Shown: positions 23,998 through 34,352 of the stretch, piece by piece
Layout: each line of letters begins with the position of its first letter
Position numbering within the stretch: position 1 is the stretch's first letter
From: Stachybotrys elegans
Taxonomy: Eukaryota; Ascomycota; Sordariomycetes; Hypocreales; Stachybotryaceae
Assembly: GCA_020746835.1 (NCBI GenBank)
Contig: JAGPNK010000009.1
Coordinates: 1,798,001 to 1,862,000, forward strand
DNA length: 64,000 nt
Reading direction: 5' to 3'
Notes under the pieces: model-generated
Database searches by the model: none
The model's input: only the letters and a program-made list of their open reading frames with translations
What the model was told of the DNA's origin: nothing
Translations under genes and position numbers: made by a program

Positions 23998-25410
23998 ATG
24001 AATCTCCCACCAACCTTTAGCCTGAATAATGGACTGAGTATCCCTGCTGTTGGGCTGGGTACCTTTCAAGGTGACGCTGGGAATTCTCAGGTCAAAGATG
24101 CTGTGCTCACCGCCCTTCGCCTGGGCTATCGTCACATAGATGGCGCCAGCGCATACGGAAATGAGAAAGAAATCGGTCAGGCTATCAGAGAGAGTGGCAT
24201 TCCAAGAGGCGAAATCTTCGTCACATCTAAGCTGTGAGTGAGACAACTTTGAACAATTACAACTTGAATCTTAATTGGTTTTATAGTGCCTAAACGTGGC
24301 ATGAGCCAGCTGATGTCGAGAAAGCGATCGACGGCTCCCTCCAGGATCTAGGTCTCAATTATGGTGTGTCTCGGGGTTGCTCTCCTAGATGCTTCAACTG
24401 ACATAGATTGTGAAGTGGACCTATACTTAATGCATTGCATGTTTCCCTCGTGCCACTGTCATTCCAAATGCAAGAGTGCTAATAGGCTTCAGTTCCACAC
24501 GCATACAAAGCTGGCGAAAACAATATCACTATCAGACACCCGAATGGCAACGGAAAGGTTGGCAGTCTCCCTAGCCCAGATCTTCCATACATTATCTTAG
24601 CGAGTCCTTCAGCCAGTTATCGACTACGACCTCTCAAGAAGGTACACGGATACATGGAAAGCCATGGAGAGACTTGTTGACTTAGGCAAAGCACGTTCAA
24701 TTGGTTAGGGTCCAAGAATCACATCGCCAGACAAAGCTGAGATTGTGGCAGGCTTGTCCAACTTCAACATGCTAAAGACAGGGCGTATCTTGGATACAGC
24801 AAGAATTATTCCAGCTGTAAACCAAGTGGAACTTCATCCGTGAGTAGTGAAGACATAACCACTTAGCCGAATCTTACAAAAGGGTTAATAGATACCTACC
24901 TCAGCATGAGCTTTTATCTCTCTCGCGCGAACACGGCATTCTGCTTATGGCTCATCAGCCACGTGGTGGGCGTCCAGTTGGCGCTGTCCGAGCCAATAAG
25001 GATGTTCCGTTTCCCACCGAGGACCCAAAGGTAAAGGATTGAGAGAACAGTTAATGACACGAGTAGTAATCAAGTTCAGATACAAAGAGCGGCACATGGT
25101 TTGGGCATCACGCCAGCACAGGTACCGTCCGGTATCTTTGAGTTTGATTTAACGGGCTTACAATTTCCAGGTCTGCCTATCGTGGGCTGTCCAGAGAGGA
25201 GTGCCCGTTGTGCCCAAGTCCAACAAGGAACACCACATGACTCAAAATCTGCATTTGAAGAAGCTTCCCCAAGAAATATTCGAGTTGGTGGACGGGCTTT
25301 CAGATGATAAGGGACCCATTCGGTTTCTGGACCCGACACCTCATTTGGGATTTGACATATTTGATGAGGAGCAAGATCAGCCGGTGGCCAATTCCGCCCC
25401 TTGGGACTAG
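23998..25410 (+). pseudogene. Aldo-keto reductase, nine exons, one nonsense codon
   Basis: The exons are 23998-24233, 24287-24363, 24416-24436, 24493-24557, 24613-24703, 24752-24839, 24892-25030, 25080-25121 and 25171-25410; phases agree and total 333 codons. AKR marks are present: [21 protein letters not shown] (Tyr), FVTSKL (Lys), VDLYLMHF (His), PAVNQVELHP, and VPVVPKSNKE for the NADP phosphate. The C-terminus ends DQPVANSAPWD. Two oddities stand out. The first codons after intron 1 read GCC TAA where the family has Trp-Asn before TWHEP, putting a stop at 24291-24293. Intron 3 has a GC donor (GCATGT) where GTATGT would be expected. All other exons are clean, so the loss must be very recent, or the stop is an error in the sequence. 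Confidence 0.75.
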
Positions 25411-26170
25411 ACAAATATGCAAGACGACTTCTATGACAGATTCCAATTCGGCCAAACATGTGAAAAACCCATGTCTATGCATACTGGACTATGACACAGA
25501 GCTTGATGCGGATGTCATCGTAGCGTTCTGGTGGCTTTCTGCTGGCCCAATATGAGAGGACGCAAATGACGTGCCAAAGCAACAACTAGGGTATTCCAAT
25601 GCCATCATCAATAACTCTCATGTATGATTCAAGCTCACATTTTTCTCTCGTATGCTATGCACGGGTTAATGAACGGCGTCAATTGATAGGAATGACGGAG
25701 CCTGGACGTCATACTTGCCTCCTCGATAGCGCCTTTTGCGTTCACTCGCTCGTTATGACGGTAGACCCTAAGCCAATGATAACTGAGCGTAGATGAGCAA
25801 TTAGAGGCAAGATAAAAACCAAGACCGGTACTTGCCATACGATATGTTTGCTTTCATCAATCCATTCCGACGGCTGCCTTTACAGCGACGATGTGTAAGT
25901 AGTGATAAATACCATTCCCTTCTCACGTCAGTCTAGGGTAGTGAGTGTCGTAGGCAACCGTTGGCTTCCCTAACCCCACCTAGTAGCGTTTCAGACGGCG
26001 CCTGACCAAAGTGGTGACGTCACTGGAAGCAGGCAATGTCTACCACTAAATAAACATGACCACGGCCACCCTCTCTTCTACCAACTCTCTCCTCCCATCA
26101 TATAAACGCAACATACATTGTCTGGTCTCAATTGTGCATTGATTTGCTGCCTCAATATTACGCTCTCACA
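25411..26170. other. Intergenic region with promoter of small membrane gene
   Basis: No further gene was supported. A TATAAA box lies at 26101-26106. Confidence 0.4.
26101..26106 (+). promoter_or_regulatory. TATA box
   Basis: TATAAA lies 65 bp before the ATG at 26171, in a C/T-rich leader, a good position for a core promoter element. Confidence 0.5.
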
Positions 26171-26531
26171 ATGATCTCTCCCGCCATCTCCCTCGTGCTC
26201 CAGCTCTGGTTCGCTACTCTGGCTATGGCGGCTCCCATCAGCGCTACGAGCAAGACGCCCTGGCAGTATGGCACTGGCGGCGGAATCCTGGGCTTCATTG
26301 TCTTGATTCTCGACATCATCGTCTGGAGTAGGCTGAGCTGATTCCCTTGCTTCTCCCGACATGCGAGCTAACGTTAGCACAGTCGAAATTCTCAAGTCCA
26401 GCCGCCCCGTGAGCCACAAGGTGCTCTGGTGTTTGCTCGTTTTCGTCTTCCCCATTGTCGGATTGATCATCTACTGGCTCTTCTCCAACAGAGCTGCATA
26501 CAACAGCCGCGCCGACTACGAGCCGATCTAA
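26171..26531 (+). CDS. Small membrane protein with PLDc_N-type domain, 101 aa
   Basis: Exons 26171-26327 and 26383-26531 are joined across a 55 nt intron with a GCTAAC branch. The protein starts with a hydrophobic signal-like segment ending ATLAMAAP, then two membrane helices: GGILGFIVLILDIIVWIEI and VLWCLLVFVFPIVGLIIYWL. The spacing, the D-I-x-x-W-I-E-I motif and the polar hinge KSSRPVSHK between helices match the phospholipase D-nuclease N-terminal domain (PLDc_N), which in many short proteins stands alone without a catalytic domain. The short tail ends RADYEPI. Its role is unknown; a stress or envelope function is often assumed for such proteins. The family call is good, the function is open. 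Confidence 0.8.
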
Positions 26532-28108
26532 ACTATAAGCTGTCTTCTACAGTGAGGGGAGCAAGAATAAGACGAGCTGGTTCACTGTATTAGAATAGCC
26601 GCGCAGTGGCCATAAGTCCAATCCCCGCCTACTAGCGAGCCTGAATTATGAGTCGTGGATATCGGGGTGCAAGCTGTATTGAGGTCGGTCCTTAGCCGTG
26701 TCTTTTCCCTCTTCGCTATGCCTGCCAGAAGACTTACGAGGCGATGAATGATAACTCTTGGATTACAATCGATGCTTCTACTTGGCTCTCCCATCAGCGT
26801 GCTCGTGAACAATCTTTTCCGCGTAGCCTTCCACATGGGCATCGCGGGGAAAATAGCCGTAGATGGCACCACCACCCCATCTAGATGATCCATCCGGATA
26901 GGAAGCGAAGCGCTGAAGACCCTGGAGCTCCTTGTCGACGTTGTGAAGCTAGGTGCCGGAGTTGTGACGACACCATGTTGGTGATCTCAAAGTACGGTAT
27001 GCCTTGGCATGAGTTCATCTCCCACTGGATACGTCTGGGTCTACTGGGAATGGCGCTGTACTACCTAGGTTAGGCAAACTCAATCTTGGGTTTCCAGCCT
27101 GTTCAGCCATCCTGCAGAGTGGTACATATGATATGCTGATCTTGCAAAAAGAATTTCTCCATGGAGACCCTCCACTGGTGTCTATCGTAAGGGAGAGATA
27201 GCATTGGAGCCCACAATCAACAGACCAGCTGTAAATTTGAACGATAAGGTATGCTTGGCCTTGAGCATGTTTTGAGGTGCTCGCTTTTAGACGACCAAGG
27301 TGAATTCTTAGTCCATTGAACTGAGAGTCATGTCTAGAATGAATATTTGTTACCGTTCATTGGCTCAAATTCTAGGCAAATGAATGCACAAAGGACTTGA
27401 TCGTAAGGATGAGAATACTGCAACCATTATGACCGTGCTTTCAAGAGACCAGGGCGGGGGAAACAGTTATTTCTCGACTTCACGTTCTATATCTTCCACT
27501 GGCGAAAGAGACAAAGACAAAGGAACCTCCGCACCACCTTTAACTTATCATAGAGATGGGGTAAAATGCCACAGACCTAACAGGCACGGCTCTGATCCGA
27601 TATGAAACTAGCACAGCCTACAACCAAAGCCCTGAATAAGGCATTGAAGCAGCTAAGTTTTATAATCTAGGCAGCACCATTATAATGTCAGTTGATGTTG
27701 GGAAGAGCAGAAGGTCTAAGGGAGCGTAGGGGATCCCGGAATAGGAAAGATAGCGAAACTGTAAAGAACAACAGCATGCTAAGTGAAGGTGGGTTTGATG
27801 GACGGCAGATGTAGAATTGAATCCAGAGGACTGATACCGTCTGGCCTGGTCATCAGCTCCTTAGATGCCCACAGTAGGCTTGCCTAGATGTGTGGACCAG
27901 CACTGCATACTCCCTTCACGTAGATCACTGGGATGGCAGACCAATTCAATAACACAACCCATGGAAAGATGCACTTGTAAATACCAGTAGTTATTGTAAG
28001 ACTGATGGCTCAGTGTCATACTGGTTAAAATCATTGTGGATCATAGCCCACTCATTAGGCAGTACGGTTGATGAGACAGACATTCATACCAAGAAGTAAA
28101 ATGTTGGC
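26532..28108. other. Long intergenic region, no gene recognised
   Basis: This 1.6 kb lies between two convergent genes. Only short frames without recognisable content occur. The section from about 27100 to 28050 is stop-rich and looks like decayed, non-coding DNA. Confidence 0.4.
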
Positions 28109-29007
28109 TCAGAGCCTCGGAGTGCAAGTAGGAGACTGGGAGGGCCTTTCAGTTCGGATAGTCGGGGTGGCCGTCTCTGGGACATTTCCAGGCGGCAGAG
28201 CTCCAACAGTGATGTTAGCAGACCCATTGCCAGCTTGGCCCTCAATACCAAGAAACATGTCGAGAAGTCGACCCATCCTAAGACCGGCTCTTCTGTAGGC
28301 TTCGAAGTGCCTGGTTGTGTTGATGGAGCCACCGACATGGCGTCTGGTGCGCTGTGCAACACGTCAGTCATCATAAATCGCGAGCACTCGGCCAACAAGA
28401 GCGCGGGAAGCAACTCACCACACTCCAGAACTGTGGAAAGGTAGCTGTGCCGATGATGGAAGGGGCGTTGACTCGCCATTTCATCCACACTTCGTACGTG
28501 CCGCCATCAGATTGGAATGTCCCGTAACACGTCGAGTTGGCGTTGTCGGACGGGTTGTGAATGCCAAAAGACTCAATGACATAATATTCCACAAGAGGGT
28601 CAAGAGTCCAGCCGTAGAGTGCCAGGTAGGAGTTGCCGTTGACCTGAAACTGCCCAGTGTAGTTCACTCGCCTGCAATGAAACCATCAGAGGTTGACATG
28701 GTACCGGTACCGCCAATGACACTTACGTTACAGCTCCAGGGCTGTACCCCTTTCCTACAACAAAGTTTCCGCCACTTCGCTGGTTCCATGAGACTCTGTA
28801 GCTGCCACCGGGACCCGAGGTCCAGCTCAGGTTCGCATTCTCATTGGCCCAGTACTGGGTCCGGAAGTTGTTCTGGCGCTCGTACAGCTCGTGGTCAATA
28901 TCGCCAGGAACAAAAACCTCGTTGTCGATCTCATCCTCGTATGGGACGTAGTTTGCAGCCACCCCGGTCACGGAGAGGCCGAAAAGGAGGAGGGCACTGA
29001 AGAGCAT
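28109..29007 (-). CDS. Glycoside hydrolase family 11 endo-beta-1,4-xylanase, 258 aa
   Basis: Three exons (29007-28727, 28671-28419, 28351-28109) join in phase. A signal peptide ([18 protein letters not shown]) is followed by an acidic propeptide of about 27 residues, then the GH11 jelly roll. The fold is seen in [26 protein letters not shown], the RVNYTGQF strand, [12 protein letters not shown], the nucleophile motif [28 protein letters not shown] and, after intron 2, [10 protein letters not shown] and the second catalytic Glu in [17 protein letters not shown]11 enzymes cut xylan in plant walls. The usual HDYQIVATEG acid/base strand reads [10 protein letters not shown] here, so this is a divergent member. 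About 30 Pro/Thr/Ser-rich residues follow the domain, too short for a binding module. Confidence 0.9.
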
Positions 29008-30531
29008 AATTTCAACCTAATCAAAATGGCTCAATTTAATCTATCGTACTTCAAAGCTGCGTGCCGTCGCCCTCGACTTAAATATTTTGCCGGCAGGGTT
29101 CGACTCGACCAGGGCCCATTTGAGGTCGCTTATCTACGCCAGCGCCAAGGCACGCGGCCCTGTACCTAGACCACGATGGAGATTTGATCTTTTCTTACTT
29201 TTTATCAGGTATTTTCTCTTCTTTTCCCCCTTTCTTTGAGAACCCTTGGGGGCGTGGAGCCGGGTCTATTTAGCCGGCAGCTGAACATCCAACTTCCCAT
29301 TCAGTACAAGCAGCTTCTAGCCGAGGGGCCATGATGTCAGGAATACCAATCGAAGTTACGAGCTGGCGGTGAGCTGAGCCGAGATCTGCAGGTAGGGTAT
29401 CATCGCTCCGATCCTTTGCTCCTTACAGAGCAGGTTTCACGTACAGCGCATGACGCTGTCAGCCGTGGAGCAGGGTAGACGATGCAGAGTCGACCGCCCG
29501 CTAGCCAACAAAGTCCTTTAGAGCAGTCTCAAGAATATTTGAAGGATGACGCGTTCTGTCAATATCCGGGGCTGCCCAGCCCGGTAAATGATGTGGTTTC
29601 CCCCTACCCGGATAGTGCCTTTCCAAATGGGTGCAACCTGACGCTGGAGATGTCACGGTGGTAACAAACGCAATCAACCTTAAATCAAGATGTCGTGTTT
29701 TTAATATCGAGAGGGTGGTGTGGAAGGGGTCTTTAATATGTATTATCGACGATGATTTCCCATTCGGTGACCCAAGGGGCGGTGCATGCACGGCTACAAC
29801 AGCCGAGTCTTACGTGGCAGGGTGCAAAAAGAATACAAAGACGAAAAGGGAAAGTCTTCATAATTGCACAAGTAACGTTACGTGGGTCTTTTCGCGTCAA
29901 TCGTTGCCTGCTTGACCAGTTTGCCGGCGCTCCGACCCTACGAGATGCTACGGTCCGAACCCACACTTGGCTAGGATGGCCCTCTCACTTTCTGTCAAAT
30001 AACAGAGCAACCCGCTGTACTGGCGCTACTTGTACGATGTACTCTCTGGAATTCCTCCTTTGTGGCCCGTCCCCTGATATGTCTGTATGCCGAGGGGCTG
30101 GTACCCAAGAATGCTGGGTCCTCTCTTCAGCCGCAGAAGGAAATCCGCCAACGCCCCTGTAGTCATCAAGAACACGTCATAGCAATGAGACGCTGACTGC
30201 AGCTGTGCTCTGCCAAGATGTGGGTTGGAATAGAGAATTCAGCGGGAACTTTGTCAGCCAAGCTTTAACAATTACGTCTGTCGTTCGTTCTTCCGCCCCG
30301 GCATTCATCGGTGATTATGATGTCAACGTACATAAGAATATGACAGGTATGCTGTTGCCTTGCAAATGATCACATCGATTTGTACATGTTTACAGACGAA
30401 CAACAGCAGTCGGTTTGCCCATACTGGTCTGGGTTGGAGGATAATGGCGAGAAAATCGTCATTCACTCAGCATATAACATATAACTGTTGCACACGGAAG
30501 GGACTGGAGTACGCAGATGTATAATATTCTT
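29008..30531. other. Intergenic region
   Basis: This is the upstream region of the xylanase (-) and the downstream region of the sialidase-like gene (-). A polypyrimidine stretch near 29190-29240 is the only obvious feature. No gene was supported. Confidence 0.4.
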
Positions 30532-31671
30532 CTAAGCCCCCATCCACTTGTCCAAATCTTCTATATAAGCGTATTTGATGTATTGTCGGTGAAAGGTAAA
30601 TGCAACATGCACCACATCCTTGCCGTTTTGAGCGTCTGCCCAGATGCTCGGGTAGCTAAGTTCCCGATTTTCTTGACCGGTTGAGCTATTCGTCATGCAG
30701 TAGCCATCGCCGTCTTCCAAGATGCGTACCCTCCATGTCAGGCCCTCGTCGTCTGAAATACCCACAGAAAGCCTCTTTCGGGGAGTTCCCCAGATGGCCT
30801 GCTTCCCTCCCACCGCCTCTTGGTTGGGCCGCTTATCATCCTCGGGGGTAATATCGTCATAGAGGCCTTCTCGCTTGAGGGACTCGGGAGACGCGGCAGA
30901 GTCGTTGAAGACAATGGCTATTCTACCTGACGCAAGACGGGCAGCGCAAATACCACTGTTGGGGTTAAGGAGGGTCGTGGGTCTTGGCGTGTCCCAATCT
31001 AAGCCATCGCTTGACGTTGCCCGGTACACATTGTCTGCCCATCGGCTTCGAAAGAAGGCAACCCAAGGAGAGCCTTGCGAGGCAGGCTTAAGAATGTTCA
31101 TGTGACAGGCACCGATGCCATCCAAGAGCTGTTTCTCGTGCCACGTCTTGCCTTGGTCTTTGGAGTAGAAGATGCCAGAAATGTCGTTGCTACCGATCCA
31201 CCGATAACCCGGCTCACTCCGACAGTAGAACACGGGCAGAACCCATGTACCGTCGTGACGTACAACAACTGGTTGGCGGGTGAAGACGCCCTTCTTATCC
31301 CCAAGGGGCCGCGTCGCGTGTGACCAAGTAATCCCATTGTCCTTAGACGTCCTGGCTAGCATATACGCGCCGTCTTGGTTACCAGCATCTTGCGACATGT
31401 GGAAAAGCCAAATCCGCCCATTGATCGGATCTCTGAAGAGAACTGGGTTCTGGCAACTTCTGCCGTCGTCATAGGAAACCTTCTCAGGCTCAGTCCATGA
31501 AGTAGACCCCGGTTTCAGCCTCGAAAGCCAGATGCTGATATCTGGAAGCCCTTCTTGTGAGCCTCCAAAGAAGGCACAGAGAAGAGTCTTGTCGGGTAGT
31601 TGGAGCAGGTTTGATGCGTGACATTGAACGGTTGCGGAGGGAATACGTAGCATTGCCGCCGGGGAAGACAT
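30532..31671 (-). CDS. BNR-repeat sialidase-like protein, 379 aa, no signal peptide
   Basis: This is a single-exon gene. Three to four Asp-box motifs (S-x-D-x-G-x-T-W) are plain: SKDNGITW, SKDQGKTW, SSDGLDW and SDDEGLTW, spaced as blades of a six-bladed propeller. The N-terminus begins with the strand IPSATVQCHASNLLQLPDKTLLCAFFGG, which carries the usual sialidase-domain (BNR_2) start. There is no signal peptide, so the enzyme should work inside the cell. In bacteria, proteins of this family often sit beside DapA-type aldolases and sugar-acid genes rather than in sialic acid release, and here too an aldolase lies 2.7 kb away. The promoter holds one copy of the cluster palindrome, 159 bp before the ATG. 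Substrate unknown; a hydrolase or lyase on an acidic sugar is inferred. Confidence 0.8.
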   Translation of the reverse strand: MSSPAAMLRIPSATVQCHASNLLQLPDKTLLCAFFGGSQEGLPDISIWLSRLKPGSTSWTEPEKVSYDDGRSCQNPVLFRDPINGRIWLFHMSQDAGNQDGAYMLARTSKDNGITWSHATRPLGDKKGVFTRQPVVVRHDGTWVLPVFYCRSEPGYRWIGSNDISGIFYSKDQGKTWHEKQLLDGIGACHMNILKPASQGSPWVAFFRSRWADNVYRATSSDGLDWDTPRPTTLLNPNSGICAARLASGRIAIVFNDSAASPESLKREGLYDDITPEDDKRPNQEAVGGKQAIWGTPRKRLSVGISDDEGLTWRVRILEDGDGYCMTNSSTGQENRELSYPSIWADAQNGKDVVHVAFTFHRQYIKYAYIEDLDKWMGA

Positions 31672-32239
31672 TTTGGGAGACGCTGATTAGGTCGAGAAAC
31701 GCCAGATAAGAAAGGGCTGCGTGGGCTTGAAACGGGCAGAGCATTCGTGGATCTGGACAGATGGTTAAAATGGAGTTCCAATTTACAGCCCGCCGCCAGA
31801 AACTAGCGCCATTTCGGCGCTGACGCTGTCGGCCATCTTTCCGACCGACCTTCGCTAAGTCTCCACAGCGATCAACTTGCTGTTCGGCGCTGGGTCGCAA
31901 AGCCGGGAGATGAACGCAGAGAGTGGTAGGTGAACTCGGCTCTTGACTGTTCTGTGTAGGTAAAGACAGAGAAATGCCGGGACACCTGTTGGTCCAGGTT
32001 GTAGCAGTCGACGAGGCTGGATTTTTCATCTATCTAATACCATAATGCTACTCATGGACATGGATCAGATGCTCAAAATATCGACATATCAATATGCAAC
32101 TGGGGGGCTCGGAAACTGATTGAAATACAACCACAATACTGACGGAGATGACTTGTCACATTCACACAGGTTAGGCAGGATTCAGTTAGATGAGGTAGTC
32201 TATGTTCATATTCGAGATTGGCTATAATTATTTCAAGAA
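31672..32239. other. Promoter region of the sialidase-like gene
   Basis: This spacer holds the 3' flank of the FMN dehydrogenase (-) and the promoter of the sialidase-like gene (-). It contains a cluster palindrome at 31829-31844. Confidence 0.5.
31829..31844. promoter_or_regulatory. TCGG-N8-CCGA palindrome, site 1
   Basis: TCGG, eight bases, CCGA, centred about 165 bp upstream of the sialidase-like ATG. Inverted CGG triplets at fixed spacing are the classic binding site of Zn2Cys6 homodimers. Confidence 0.6.
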
Positions 32240-33877
32240 CTACAGTTTTGAGAGGATTCTCCTGTCGTTTCTTGTCACTGGCCTTTCCCCATTATCAACT
32301 AGGTGATCAATGTCTTGAGTGTTCACTAGTCGCGGTCCTGCCTGCTCCAAGGATGTGATACCCGCAAGCATCATGGAAGTCTGCAGCTCATCTTGCAAAA
32401 CTATAGACCCGTGTTAGTAGAGCGCATGTAGTTGTAGGACTGGATACTTACTCTCAATGAGGTGCTCAGCACCTTCTTGCCCGTATATTAGCGAGTACAA
32501 AAAGGGCCTGCCGATCCCCACGGCTCGGGCTCCGAGCGCGATGGCTTTGAGAATGTCGGAACCGCGCTCGAAGCCTCCATCGATGAATATTTCCATCTTG
32601 TCGAATACCTCAGGACAGTGCTTGCGCAGCTCCAGGAGAACCAGGATGCTGGCTTGCGAACTAAAAAGCCCCATTAGCATGGCTGTGCCTGAAAATCTGG
32701 TTTGTTGCTTACCCATCTAGGGATCTTCCTCCGTGATTGCTCAACATGACGCCCTCGACCCCATATTCGGCAGCCATCATGACGTCTTCTGCCGTCTGAA
32801 CACCCTTGAGGACGATGGCCATATCGCCGCACACTTCACGTAGCCACGCAATATCGTCCCAGTTCAAAGACTTGTCAATATACTGCGCCATGAGTCGTCC
32901 AAACCCGCTGCCCTTTTTGTCCTTGCTGCTTTCCCCGCCGCTGATAGCCGAACGCACAATAACATCTTGTGCGGCTCGTTCGTCAGCTTCCCGTTTGCCT
33001 GGTACAGGCGCATCCACGGTGACAAGGATCGCCTTGACCCCCAACTCCCTGGCCGTCTTCAGAATCTCGACTGTCTTGCTGCGATCTGAGTTCACGTAGA
33101 GTTGGAAGAAGAAAGGATGTGATTCTGGGGCGGCCGAAATTATGGAACGCAGAGGAAAGGAGGCGTTGGCGGAAATGCACTGGATGACGCCACGATTCGA
33201 CGCAGCCCGAGCTATGGCTTTCTCGCCTTCAGGATGGGCCAAACGTGCCATGGCGGCGGGCGATACGAAGAAAGGCACTGTGCTGTCATAGCCCAGTATG
33301 GATCTTTTGGTACAGACGTTGCTGACATTCCTCAGTATCCTTGGGCGTAGCATGATTCGCCGAACAAGTTCTTTGTTTTGCCGATAGGTGACCAAATCTG
33401 TAGCAGCGGAAGAATAGAAAGCCCACGTCTTGGATGCCAGCCGTTGCCGCGCCTCCTTTTCAAAATCCTGGGCGCTGATGATGGACTCTAGGAGAGGAGT
33501 CTCACCGAATGCCGACTCCATCGCATTGACTGTCTCTTGACTGGCATCCACGGCGGCAATCGGCTCGGCACTCTGCTCCAAGTAGCCCATCAGTTTGTCG
33601 GAGGACAACTCTTCTGTGATTATCTCAGGTGCGTGGAACTTGTCATACAACTCCGTAGCAATGGCACCAGCATAGCTGAGTAGGACTGAGATGGGCTTAG
33701 CATAGGCATAACGACACTGCTGGTTGACTGCTCACTGGAAGATCCTCCAGGATGCTCATCTATGAAGCTGGTTATATCCCAAACCTTGGAGTGAATGGCG
33801 ATCCAGCAGTCACTGCGGGTGTTGTGTTTCTGAAGGATTTCCAACGAAATTGTGGGAGGCTCTGGTGACAACTCCAT
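32240..33877 (-). CDS. Flavocytochrome b2-type FMN-dependent 2-hydroxyacid dehydrogenase, 494 aa
   Basis: Four exons (33877-33736, 33685-32713, 32660-32452, 32400-32240) join in phase. Residues 8-90 form a cytochrome b5 domain: WDITSFIDEHPGG carries the first haem His and YDKFHAPE the second. The FMN barrel follows, with FFVSPAAMARLAHPEGE, the FFFQLYVNSDR strand, ILVTVDAPVPGKREAD, VLKGVQTAEDV, the catalytic His motif LSNHGGRSLDG and the phosphate loop DGGFERGSDILKAIALGA. The family oxidises L-2-hydroxyacids such as L-lactate. There is no N-terminal targeting extension, so unlike yeast Cyb2 it is probably cytosolic. It is divergently transcribed from the DapA-type aldolase over a 475 bp shared region with one cluster palindrome. 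In this setting a sugar-derived hydroxyacid is a likely substrate; that is inference. Confidence 0.88.
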
Positions 33878-34352
33878 GATGAAGCTGGTCTTTCCCTGAC
33901 GTGAGGAAGGTTGAGATGGACAAGCGACGATGGAAAATACGATCCACAGACGGGGTGTGATGGGATCGAATCCTTAGGTAATCCAACAAGACAGTCAATG
34001 GCCTCGTGTAAGAGACGAAGTCGCGCGCGGGGTGAATTGAAAGTTCTATCAGTTCCTACGATAATCCCAGCAGCATAACTAATCTGTTATTTCGCCACTT
34101 CGTATAATGTGGAGCTCGTGGTGTTCCCCCCGATTCGCAGAATCCATCTGTCGGCAACATCACCGAGACGAAGTCGGTCGCTAGTGCGTCCTAACTGCGC
34201 CGAGAGGGCTAGAAAGAAATGCAGCAGAGACAGGGATCGTGTTCGCTACATATTCATTCATCACAGCAGCCGAAATTGGAGCCTCAGCCCTCTAGATGCT
34301 GCCTGAACGATACCCATACACCCATCGACATCCCTATCTTCCCTACACTACA
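33878..34352. promoter_or_regulatory. Bidirectional promoter, FMN dehydrogenase / DapA-type aldolase
   Basis: Two divergent genes share 475 bp (418 bp if the aldolase starts at 34296). One CGG-N8-CCG palindrome lies at 34151-34166, where one factor could control both. Confidence 0.6.
34151..34166. promoter_or_regulatory. TCGG-N8-CCGA palindrome, site 2
   Basis: Same form and spacing as site 1; it lies about 275 bp from the FMN dehydrogenase ATG and 187 bp from the aldolase ATG at 34353. Confidence 0.6.

Noticed and set aside
24700..24755. A second apparent nonsense codon in the aldo-keto reductase (GGT TAG)
   Set aside because: It lies at the start of a good 48 nt intron (24704-24751) that restores IGLSNFNM; not a lesion.
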